Shown piece by piece: positions 50,619 through 62,600 of a stretch of DNA of 64,000 nucleotides. Origin of the DNA: Balanoglossus misakiensis (Eukaryota; Hemichordata); contig CM082578.2 of the NCBI GenBank assembly GCA_040954595.2, positions 10,106,001 to 10,170,000 on the forward strand, given 5' to 3'. The notes under the pieces were generated by a model. It was given only the letters and a program-made list of their open reading frames with translations. It did no database searches and was not told where the DNA came from. The position numbers and the translations under genes were made by a program. Position 1 is the first letter of the stretch; every line of letters begins with the position of its first letter.

Positions 50619-53600
50619 TTTATGTTTATGATGATGATGATGATGATGGTTATGATGACTCCTGTTTAGCTCTTGTATTTGTGTTAGGTTACACATGCAT
50701 ACATGTAGCATGTAGGCGTTGAGAAGGGAAAATCTCTGGGGCAGCTAGGGTCGTGTTTACCGCATTCCTACAGGGAAAAGCTGGATAGATAGGGCTTCCT
50801 CAACAAATTGCATAAAGCACGATGCAGGTTTCACAGGTCACCGAGAGAACTAGGTGAGATGCAGAAACGCTTGAGCATTTCCCTCCCCCCATTCACAGTC
50901 GGTGGACCAGCTGCTTGTGAATGACCACAGCCTGGGCGTAAGGGGAACTCTCTCCCTTCAGCCAAATGCAGCTTCTCATTTTAACAGTGCTGGAGTACTT
51001 GAAGAGTATCGCTCCGGGTGAAGTACCCCCAAGAGACGCCAACCACGTCATCGCTATGTGCGCAAAACTCCGAACCTCTTGACAGTTCTTGCGAGAGGAT
51101 CACACGATCTAGGCACAGTTTGGTGCAAGGAAAGACATCAGCTAAGGAGAAGGTTACACGTACTCTTGTCAATGAAAGCAAATTCCATAGTCTTGATAAT
51201 GATGAGAAGCAAAACAGATGCGTGTAGTCACAGTAACCTTTCAGACCGTTGTCCCTTTGGTCAAGTTGGTGGGGTCACTCATTACAACATTTGGGTCATT
51301 TCCAGGTCAGGACAATAGAATATTGTCTCATAGCTAGGGCATCTTTTTTGTGTTAAAATTGCACATCCAAGCCCCAGAGATCATTAATAATACGGTCATG
51401 AGCTACATATATATGCTTCTGTTTTCGTTTTTAACACTGCAGCCACATGAAAGAAAGTTGAATATGTGATGAGTGGTTATAATTATTTTTTTCGCAACAA
51501 CATTCGCGCACGGCCCCTGGATCAGTTGTATTGAATGCTGTATTTATAGACACAGTGTGGAATAATCAATAAAAACTGTCGATGAATGACAGGGTTGCAG
51601 TTCTGTGATTCAGGCGTGTGTGGACAAAACAGGTGTTCCCGGTATGTGGGCAAAATGCCCGGAATCCCCAGATTCCGGCATTCAGAGTGGAGTGTATTGG
51701 CAAAAAATGCAATGGTTTTATTATTTTAGAATGGGTCAACATTATCACATCAGCATGAAGGGTGATGTATCCGATGTATACATGTAAATTTTGCCCTATT
51801 TTGCGTTATGCAATTGGTAGTGTACAGTTAGTCATATTTCATAGAGAGAGAATTAATCGATTACTATTCTGGTGGGCAGTGGTAACACGCGGGGCCTCTG
51901 CCGCAGTCTGCAGGATGCAGAGACTGAAAATGGTGGCATGGAAGTGTGGCTGGCTCGGTTGTTTCAACATCCATCACAAGTCCAAATGTGTAAGTCATGT
52001 CGCAGTTTTCTGGAGTGTTTAGATTAGAATGATTTACCATTGTCTGATAATTTCATTGTATCCCCTCCCCCTCCCCAGTGGCAACAAATTATTTTTTGTT
52101 TTTAATCATGAGGACAGCCAGTCAAAATTCCTCTGATGTCCATGTGTGCATTCAATGAACAGGGATACCAGGGACTATTTGGGGAAAAGAGAGAGAGAGA
52201 GAAGTGAGAGAGGAAGTCAACTGTATCTTTGATCCAGTGATTAGACTGACCCAGCGGGAGAGGTTTGAGGGATCATCAGCAGATATACTCAGCGGTTCAT
52301 TGACTTGGACTGTTCTGAACTGTGATGTCAGCAACCTGCCGATCATTTGCTGGTGGGGTGTTGTTGTCGTCATTGGTGTGTTTTTTAGTGTATGATTGTA
52401 CTTGCGTAGGTACAAAACAGTTATACCAGTAGATATGCAAATTTTTGTTCTCCCTCAGTGAAAATCTGTATATACAGTATGGAAAAATTACAAATTATAA
52501 ATCTAAAAAAGAGAGAAGATTATAAAAAATTTGAAAATGAATTAGTGAAAAAAATCAGTGTACACAAGCTGAAATGCATATGCCCAGGTTTGATATTGAA
52601 TTGTAGAGTCTGCAGTAGAGTACTGAACATGAAGATTTCATATCAGCTTAATTTCTGGTCTATAACTCATAAATAACATTTCAATTTAAAATTCACAAGT
52701 CAAACCAGTGTTTTATCATCCAACCGCCCACTTGCCACCAAAGGTACGGCGTGAATGGATTTCAACGGGGATGAAATGCAACCGTTTAAGAACGAATAAT
52801 GGTCGTATTGTTGTATGTGTGTGTCTTTATGTGTATTTATGGGTTTCAGTTTCCTGTTTCTATGACGTTGCCTGGGTCGTGGGAAATACGAGACTTTGCC
52901 CTGCTTTGGGTGTCGGACAAATGAAATCTTTGAAACGTATCTGCTGTGTAGAGCTTGAAACCCTGGCTGTGGTAGCGTTTGTGGGGGCTTGTGTACTGTC
53001 ATCATCGGTGCGGGCAGCACGCAGCAGTCACAGAGAAGCCATATGGTGCTTCAGATCTGATTTGCCCAAGCTGTCTTTTCTTTTTTTTAATACGTCGGTA
53101 GCTAGCTTTCCACTGACGTCAATGCGCCAGTTCCGCCAGGGGTAACCTACATACCTGACTCCGACAAGAGCGGAGCTCAGGTTGTTTACCTCTGATGTAA
53201 CGCGGCTGATCACGCTCCGCTGTGGTCTGTTGCCGCGGCGACGGTGATGTCATTTGCCGTGAGCGACCCACCCGGAGTCTGGGGAGGCATATGCATAAAG
53301 TTTCAGTGGGTTTTCCAACTGCTTGCGTTGATGAAAAGGCTTGACAAGCAGCGCATACTACTTAATTGCAAATATACTATATATCTCTGCTTGTGGGTTG
53401 GTTTGCTTTGAGTGTTTCTAAGCTAAGTCCCGGCTATCTCGTAGCAGAAACGTAGAGAAGTGAATTATTCAGATTTTTTGCTTTGATGTATGTTCGTCTT
53501 GTTTTATTCACATACTACATATACAGGCAATATCTCAGTGCATAATCACTGACAAGCAGCTACTAACACAGACTAGCCATTTACAGACATGCGACATTGT

Positions 53601-56600
53601 GGATATGACTTGTTTTCTGTCTTCTCTCGGGATCATATTCTGGGAATTTGTTTTAAATGCTGTCCACCGTACTCTGCAGGTTTAAAAATAACTTGCTAAT
53701 GGCAGCACTCTTGTCTAGGCAAGCACTTGTGGGCCCGAGGCTATATATAGTGTAATTCGGGTCAGGGGCCGTGTATTAGTGCAGTGTTTCAGCAAAAAGC
53801 ATGTCATATTTTTTTAATCAGAAACTGAAACGCGATTGGTGCGTGTGGCTGATTTTCCGAAATGGTGCCACCAAAGACATCAGCTGATGGTAAATGTCGA
53901 TAACTTCCCCCATGGGCTTTCCGAAACTGTCTTTTTGTGTTCTTTTTATACATCGCCGCTATAATTAGCACAAATGGGATAAATTTATACCTCGGATGAA
54001 ATAATACTTCAATGACAGGCTGGAACAACCTTGAAATACCAGGATAAGTAGAGGCCGATCCCGTAATGGCAGGAGCTCAGTCATCTGATTCAGATCATCT
54101 GTAAGACTATTCCGTCTCATCAGTGGCCAGGAGAGGCCAGTAACAAGTAATTTTGGAAGAGAAATTAAATTGGAATGAAATTTAAAGAAAGAAAGAAAGA
54201 AGAAAAAAATTAGAGATAATATCGGTTGTCATCACACGCCCATCACTCTTGCACACATTATGAAACTTTGTGGTCTACTTGAAAATGGACCTTTTCTTTC
54301 CATCAATCCAATCAATTAGTGGTATGTTTTGCCTTGATGAACTTCATACCTGTGAGCTCAGCTGAACCGAGATATCTCGCATGCGGGAGCCAATTACACT
54401 TTCCTATTTATATTTCATGACTTTGCTTCTAAAAATAACGTGATCAATGTTATATTAATACCTGCTGAGCTCGTGTGTGACAGACAAACCCAGACAGACG
54501 GATCAATCATTTTGCAAGTGACTGCACGTATCCCTGCATCTATGTGATGAGAATAACAAAGCAATCTGAACCTCGATCGCTGAATCTTCAACTTTTGACA
54601 ATCTCGATGTGAATAATATTTTACCTTTTGAGCACGCTATTGAAAAAAATAAAAGAGTCAGGTTTGGCGCGCAATACCTTTGCCCTAAGTCCATGAATCA
54701 TGACTTGCTTTAAGGAACTGAAAAATTGTGTCTCCAGGGTGTATAAATGCAAGCTACTTCCCCAAGCGTCGTGACAATGTTCGCATAAATTGTCATAAAT
54801 GTTATTGTCCCTCGCAGGAATATCAAGATCTCACTGACAAGCTGAGCAGCCTCCAACAGCAGAAAGAAGACCTGGTGGACCGCATGAGCAACGGCAGGAT
54901 GTCTCCGTCACCCCAGCCGTCACCCCAGGCGTCACCGCTTCCAGTACCGGCGCACCACCATGCGACCGCCGCCTCAACCAGGCCAAGGGTGCCCAAGTCG
55001 CCGCACAGCAACTTGGTCCGAGTGTTGCTGCCGAATCAGCAGAGAACGACGGTGAGTGAAAATAAATTACACGTCATGGCTCACTCATGAAAAATTTCAA
55101 CATTTTAATAATTGCTTTAATTGTTTCAGTGCTTCTTTGCAGGTGAGCAAGATGATGGCAAAATGGCGTATGGGGCTAGTCAGACGATAAGTCTACAAAG
55201 CGGAACAAATTTTAACATTTTTCTCTCCAACCTGTTTGGTTTCCGTGTCAACAGGTTGTTGCTAGGAGCGGTTTCACACTCCGGGAATCCTTGATGAAAG
55301 CGATGACGAGGAGGGGCTATTCAACAGACACTTGTTTAGTTTACAGAAAAGAATCCCGAATTCTGGTGGACTGGGACATGGATATTCTGTGGTTAGAAGG
55401 CGAAGAGGTGAGTTTTCGCCACTGGCTTTCGTACATTGCCCTTCACCAAATAATTGTTGATGCTGAGTTTTCTGTGTGCAGCATTCCCATGAGTGACACA
55501 TTTCATGAATTATGATATGCTTGGTCTGAATCCAGCCACCTGATTGGCTGAAACTGGGTTATATACTCTGGAACTAGAAGACGTGGGCCCTGGACAGTGA
55601 ATAATAATTTAGGAAAAAAAATGAATTTGAACATGCTCGATTGACTGTTTTATGCCAAATATGCTAATTTCCACCTGGGAGATCTTTATAGCAGCAAACA
55701 AATACCCTCGCTTGGAATTTATTACCTCCACAAATTTGTGATAGAACTTGCTTTCATAATCATTCCTGAGTATGACACTTTCAACTTTACTCCTGGACAG
55801 AAAAAAACACACCAGAAAATTTCTTTGCATTGCAAGCCGTGGAATTCTAAATGCAGACGAGGTGGCATTGGGAACTATGCAGTCAATTATCCAGCATGTA
55901 CAAGTCAGCAGAACAAATAAATAACGACTGGCCACGAATGAAAATAAGCCCAGTAACATCAAGAGATATGACGACTACTCTGTGTATGAAGCTGCATATG
56001 GCTGATATGTGCCAGCGTGAACCAACCATGCAGATGTAATCATTTATTCAAGGCACTGACGCTCTCTCACCCCGACCTCATTAATAACAGTAAAACAAAA
56101 AAGATGTGCGCCACATATTTATGATAAGCTTGATTCACTGCTGAGCCCGGATGAAAATCATAGGTGCAAAGAGCCTGTCCCAGTGGAGGGCCCTGCCTTC
56201 AAGCACTGATCAGGGGGTCACCGTCAGATAGTGATTATAGATAAATACAATAGATGAACTCGGCAAGTAGGGCATTCAGATTCAGTAAATCTTAGGGGAT
56301 TACCATGTGATTTCTGGGGAGTGGGTGGAAGATTTTTGGAGATGTAGAGGGACAAAAATACATCTGCAGTGCCCTGAGTTGTGACCTTTGACCTCTGATG
56401 AGGAATGCACCATTTTGAGCATAGGGTGAATCCGAGCGATGGGTTACTTCAGGCCGTGAAATGCAATTGCATCTGTGTGATCTACAACTGATTCCTGTGC
56501 CCAACAGGGAGGCCGACATCTTGCTGCAGACTCTGTTTAACCAGTCTGTCCACGTCCATTCTGGGACAGTCGGTAAATGAATAAAGATGGGGGGCTTATA

Positions 56601-59600
56601 CGTGTGAGCTGGGGGACTTGTGTGCGCGACAGGAACTTAGAGATGTCACCGACTGCTTCCATCGCAAAGCTGAAAATGCCATGTCCTTATTTACCCGATC
56701 GGTTGGAAGCAAGGTTCAGAATATCCAAATGCAGCAGCGGTCGGGGAGTTGAGTTGAGTTCGCTGTCGGTTTCATGTCTGGCGCGTTAAGAGACAGACAG
56801 CGCCTGTCAAATCACACTCTCTCAAATTAATTATCTCTATTCCCAGTCGCATGAGTCTACTTCGCTGGAAAAGGGCATTTACTTCAGAATTTTAGATACT
56901 TCATATTCATCTCAAGTTACAGCCACTGTTGGCTATGTCTGTATGTGGTGTAGTGCTCCACCCCACTGTACAAGTACGGTACACTCCGAAACCAGTTGAA
57001 GTACAATATTTTTACATTACAGTAGCCTGATTTGATGCACCTGGCATGAGCGTGCACATGGCTAGTCAGATGCTGTCACTTGATCTGTGCAATATTTGTG
57101 GATGATAATACATCCCTGGGCCTCTGAATCTCACCATAAATTTCATTGCTGGCCGTTTATGTCATGGGAATATTGATGAGTTGGAAGGCCTCTCATCAAC
57201 ATTGCCATTGAAAACTTACACCTGACGTTCCCAGTGGATTACAAAATCACACGAGTGTTCAAGTTTCTTGACATTGGTCGATGTCCCATGAGGTTAAATT
57301 TGAGATTATAGGTTGCATCAAGTTTCTCAGGTCGGGTTGTGCCACTATGTCATATATGTAGGTCACATTGGAGTTTAACGGTTGTCACCCTACAATATAG
57401 GTCACATTGAATGTCATATATATTACTCTGGGTCATAACGACCTTGGTGCTGATATTTCCTGGTGATCAGTGTAGAGGGTCAGTATTAGTTTCTGAAAAA
57501 CCTTAGAGTGCAGCGACTGCACCCAACTGACTTAATTTAATTTCACAAATATAGAAACCAGTACCGGTGTTTGTACTGTATATGATGTTGCAGTTGAATA
57601 TGTCAACTGTTACATTGCAATTTCAATATGAATTCTCTTGGACCTCTCCCCCTATTTTACCATCTTGCTTGTTATTTTTTCCCTACAGCTTGTCGTCGAA
57701 GTCAGTGAACGTTTCCAAGCAACAAGTAGTATATCCCATAATTTTGTAAGTAGTCTGTGAATTTTTCAAATCTTTGACCTGGTCCAGTACTTTGGTCTGT
57801 GATATAAAGGGAGAAATATAACCGTAATAGGAAAAAAATTCAGCATTACTCCAATATAGTATTCTCGGTGACACCTTTCCATTTTGAAAACGTAGATGTG
57901 TTTGCAGAGGTGTCCATGTTGACTAGTTTCACTGCCACGTGTCGTGTTTGTAACCGTGTCTCTCTCAACTCTCTCCTCAGGTACGTAAAACGTTTTTCAC
58001 CCTAGCTTTCTGCGACAGTTGTCGTCGTCTCCTCTTCCATGGCTTTAAGTGTCAGACGTGTGGCTACAAATTCCACCAGCGATGTGCTCAAGACGTCCCG
58101 GCTCTCTGCGTGTCAGACAATTTTTACAAAATGTAAGTTGCCACATAATTTGTTTTAAAGTTTGATATTCATGAGCTGAGTGCTTTGTAAGTCAGTCACA
58201 AGAAAGATTGATAGTGACAGTGTTCCGCAATTTTGTAGAAAAAGATTGCTTGTTTTATATTTCATTAGTTCAAAGCACGATTTTGTGTGCTGTCGATAAT
58301 TGCAATATTTTTGAACAACTTCTCTGAATTCCAGCTAGCTTTGCAAGTCCTTGTGTTTTGTGATCTCTCCACCAACGTGTTATCGCCCTCTATGGCAGAA
58401 ACAAAAAAAAGGGATCCATATGTACTTTGTATCACAGTCCATTTTTTTTAAAGATCTGCATTTTCTGTATGCTGAGGTGGTTGGTTGAAATGCAACAGCA
58501 CATGATCTTCTCAGAATAATAATTTTGAACTGGGATCTTGGTCCTTGAAAAAAGAAACTGACCCTTTTCCGCTAACTTGCATCATGTTTGGTTGAAATGT
58601 ACTGGGTTCGGTTTGGTTTGTAACGGTGTCTTCTGAAATCCACACACACACATGTATAAGATAGGAGAATGAGAGTCTTGTAACAATTTGGACGAAGAGC
58701 AACCAAATCTGCTTGTTTACTTCCTTATATGTTTCTTTTGTGCATTAGGGATTGGGTATTTCTTGCTAATAATTTGCATGTTGCTTGCAATGGTGTAATG
58801 CATCCATGTAGCTTGCTATTGGCTGATTCAGTTGTGTGACCGGATTTAGTTGTGATCGGGCTATTACAGCAACTTTTCCCAATTTGCTCGGTGCAGTGCC
58901 ACGTAGTTCTATACTTTTCAGCCCTACCTGGAGTGGCATTTCCTTCCGTTGATTTAAACAAGCCTACACGTGCAAGAGCACATGCACACATGAATTTGCA
59001 CGCACACACACACAAACACACACACACAAAGAAAGAATATGCTCAGGCCATGTGTTTCTTGGGTTTCAGAAGACTTAGAGGAACTATTAATTATTTGAAA
59101 GTATATAACCATCCAAACTATCCCCCACACAGGTAATTCAATTGTAATTTTATTATGGGAAAAGGAATTTTGGAAATTCTCCTTCTGCATGGTTCCTGAT
59201 TATACTCATGTCTATGTCGTTTTGTTTTTTAATGAGATAAAAATCATACATTTGCATGAGTATATTTTCATTTCTTAATATATAAACTCAGGTACTTCTG
59301 ATCATCTTATTGTGTTGTTCTGTAGTTGTTGTTGGGTTTTTTTCTCTCCTTAAGTTCTGCATGTTTAATGTATTATTTATTCTTACAGAGGTATACAGTC
59401 AACGTGTTTTTTTGTGTAATTGTTGGGAAAGTTGAGATTTTGCGAGATATTGGTAGGATATGAAGATAAATCGTAAGCATACGTGTACAATAAGGGAGAC
59501 CCTGACTGCAAACTTCCCATGTTTTCCCCCTCATTTTGTTTTTCTTTCACCTTCTCATTTCTTCCATCCTCTTATTAATTTGCATGAACATTGTCACCTC

Positions 59601-62600
59601 CTTGGTTTTGCATGTTTTAAAGGTTAATTTCCCTTCAAGCTGGTGGGTATTAGACATGTGTACACATACAGGGGCATGTCTGTGAGTGTATACGCTTGTG
59701 TGTGTGTGTGTGTGTGTGAGATATATGCATGTGTCTATGTATACATGTATGTGTGCTTGAGTCTGATAACATGAACCACACAGTTGAACACCACAATCTT
59801 GCCTCCTTTAACACTTCTCTTTTAGTCTGATCACAGATTAGCATGATTTCAGTTTTGTATTCCCATGAACAAGATAGCGCACTTATGATTGAAGACTCTT
59901 CTCTCCATAGGTTTGATATGTACCATGTACATCTTATACATGGACGCCATCTTGTTTTTGGGGACGCCATCTTGTTTTGGGGAATACTAAAACTGAAACC
60001 ATACTCACTAGATTTTCACTCTCACTTACAAAATTCCACTCTCAGGAAACCAAAACCATGAGCAGAAATGATTTCATGTCATCTAAGAACACATGGGGAT
60101 AAAATCTCAATCCATCCATGACACAAATACAAGTGGAAAATTTGCATCTAAAGGCAGAGTGAGAAGAGAGGATTTAAACAACACAATTTTCCATATGTCT
60201 GTTAATAAGAACACCATGGAAGAGGAATATCAAATTTCCTTTGAATCTACGGTATTCTCACTTGCTCTCATGGGTCATTTTTGGAGAAGACCCTTTCCAG
60301 GCGTAAATAAACGCCACCATCCACATCATTATGTAATCAGCAATGACCTTATGAGGTCACGGCTTTTCATCCGTTCTGCTTCTGAACTAATCGTCACTTA
60401 TATGCATCATAATTTGTATCTCTCGTGGCATTTTTCTTCATATTCACAAGCCTCGACTAATTTACTCATTTCACGTACTTTAGGAACACTTTCCAGACTC
60501 CCAACTAACCAAACCATTTTACAATAGACCATTTTCCGAACCAACACGGGACAGTGCGAGATCTCGCGTGGCTAGGTCGTTTATATGGGAGGACATTCTC
60601 TCATGTGATTCGGGACAAACAACACACGGCCCATTGGCTCACTTGGCTGGCAACCCGTTTCTACGGTAATTATCCAAGTCTCACGAGATCTCGCAATGGG
60701 TGGAAAATCATCTATTACTCTCTGTTACTAGTGTTTCTTTCGTTTTTCTTCCATTGGTCTCTCCTCTCGCACTAACTCCACCTCGTTTCAGAAAAATCAT
60801 TCTCATGGGGTCTTCCTTATTGCAAAAAATACTGACCCTTCAACAGTGTGCACATTCCGTTGCTTAGGTTGTTGGGTTTAGAAAGGAACGGCACGGGCGG
60901 CGGGGAGGCCATGGGCACGCCGCATCTGGAGCAAGAGCTGGAACACCACGATCCGGGCATGCAGCCGGAAGACGAATCGGTGTACACGTCGGACGCGCAC
61001 ATGATACCCAAGCCGTCTCTACCCAGGGAGAGGTCGATATCTGCCCCCAGCATTAACCTAGTCGTCGGTGGTGCCGAGAACAGCCAACTACTCGAGGTGA
61101 GTCCAGGGCTGTCTTGTGCACAGCAAGACATTGTGAGCAGGACAAGTCAAAATTGCAAAGGAGAGATATTACAGTGACCTCCATTCCCTCCTGCCAAGTT
61201 TGATAATCTCTTTGTAAATTTTAGTACAGTATTAATCTAGTTGTTTACTTCATAGGAAGTATACATATCTATCAAGCACACACAAATTTTAGACAAAGCA
61301 TTGCCCCTACCAGTACTATACATCGTCATTCCTCCAAGCATACAGTTGTTGAAGATATATGTCTCAAAATGCTACATCCAAATCATACACGACAATCACA
61401 GACCCATCTCAACCTCCAGCCCCAGCGCATGTTGACCCACAGCAACAAAATATTTGTTCAAGCCAAGGACATAACATCTGATTGCAGCCACTGTCAGATG
61501 ACACAAGCTGTCCTCCAGAATTTGTGAGATAGATAGTTGTTAATGCACCGGATTATCGACACTGACATGGACGTTCGCTCCCCGTTTTCGTTCTTCCAAC
61601 AGGAATTGGTTGCAAAGCACACCAAAGCTCAGTCACACGGTAAGTCGTCTATTTTCTCATCTCCCCTTCTAACCCTTCCAGGGGAGTGCCAGAAACACTC
61701 TGGACAGGGCATTGCGTAGATAGGAAATCCAGTTCATGACCAGTCTACTTATTATTATTTTAAAATAACCTTGCTCCCTCAGTTCCCAACATGCATCATT
61801 TCTTTCAGCCTGTCAGTTGTTCTTTTGAATTCTGAGAGAGAGAGAGAGTCATACCCAGTGAGAGAGAGAGAATTTCTGCAAGTACATGTTCTCATTTGTG
61901 TGATGATACAGGAATGTGTCAAGTGAATAGGTGTGTGGGGGGAATGTACTTGAAATGTAACCTCAGTGTTGTGGGATAGGTGGGTGTTCATTTGAATGTG
62001 CGATTTACAAATATTTGCATGTTACAGTGTGTACATCTGTATACGGGATTAGCATTTGCATACAGATGCCCCCCCCCCCCTCAAGTGGTTGAGTCAGTGT
62101 TGGGCAATAAAGCAGCCATGATGGGTTGTGCTCAGTCAGATTTCCTCTTCTGTTTTTGCCGTGAGAAGGCTCTCTTTTCGTATGAAACATCAGGTAAAGT
62201 ACTAGGTGCTGTTACGTACAAAATGAAACTCTGGTTTCCCTGCTGCTCTTGAAACACGAAGTTGGAGATTTCATGGGGTGTCTTTCTCTTGGATTTTCGG
62301 CCTGGTTCTGAGCGGGAAAATTGTGTGACACAGTGCACCTGTTTTGGGTTGATTTATTCACAAGATGAAAGTCTGTTCAGCAGCAGGGTGCAAACATCAT
62401 ACATTCATTCATTCCACAGACAGGTGTCAAAATCTCATTTTTGCATGTCAATGAAGAGTGTAGTTAAGACAGACCCCCACCTGTGCAGTCGTCACAGAAA
62501 AAAAAAATACCAGATCAGAAATTTTGTGTCGCGCAGACTACAAGTTGCTTCGATAATACATAAACTGTACATGCAAGGGTTCATAAAAATTGGGCAGTTG

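Larger units (their letters stand above)
49689..55051 (+). other. BRAF-specific region (BRS), exons 2 and 3
   Basis: Exon 2 encodes 34 residues parallel to the human [20 protein letters not shown] segment, ending with [10 protein letters not shown] against NPPSIYLE. Exon 3 begins with the coiled EYQDLTDKL stretch, then a Pro/Ser/His-rich spacer ([20 protein letters not shown]). In vertebrates the BRS mediates heterodimerisation with KSR; conservation of both helices suggests the same here. Confidence 0.85.
58133..60846 (+). other. BRAF intron 6 (2.7 kb)
   Basis: Contains CA/TG microsatellites near 59000 and 59700, a duplicated 20-bp unit near 59941-59981, an unexplained open frame at 60093-60527, and a MITE-like element at 60523-60715. 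No exon recognised between C1 and the 14-3-3 site exon. Confidence 0.65.

Noticed and set aside
50549-50650. Poly-Asp or poly-Met coding repeat
   Set aside because: The GAT repeat lies in an intron between phase-matched BRAF exons; it is a microsatellite.
60093-60527. 144-codon open frame in BRAF intron 6
   Set aside because: No recognisable family, no splice sites in phase with BRAF, and it runs into the MITE-like element at its 3' end.
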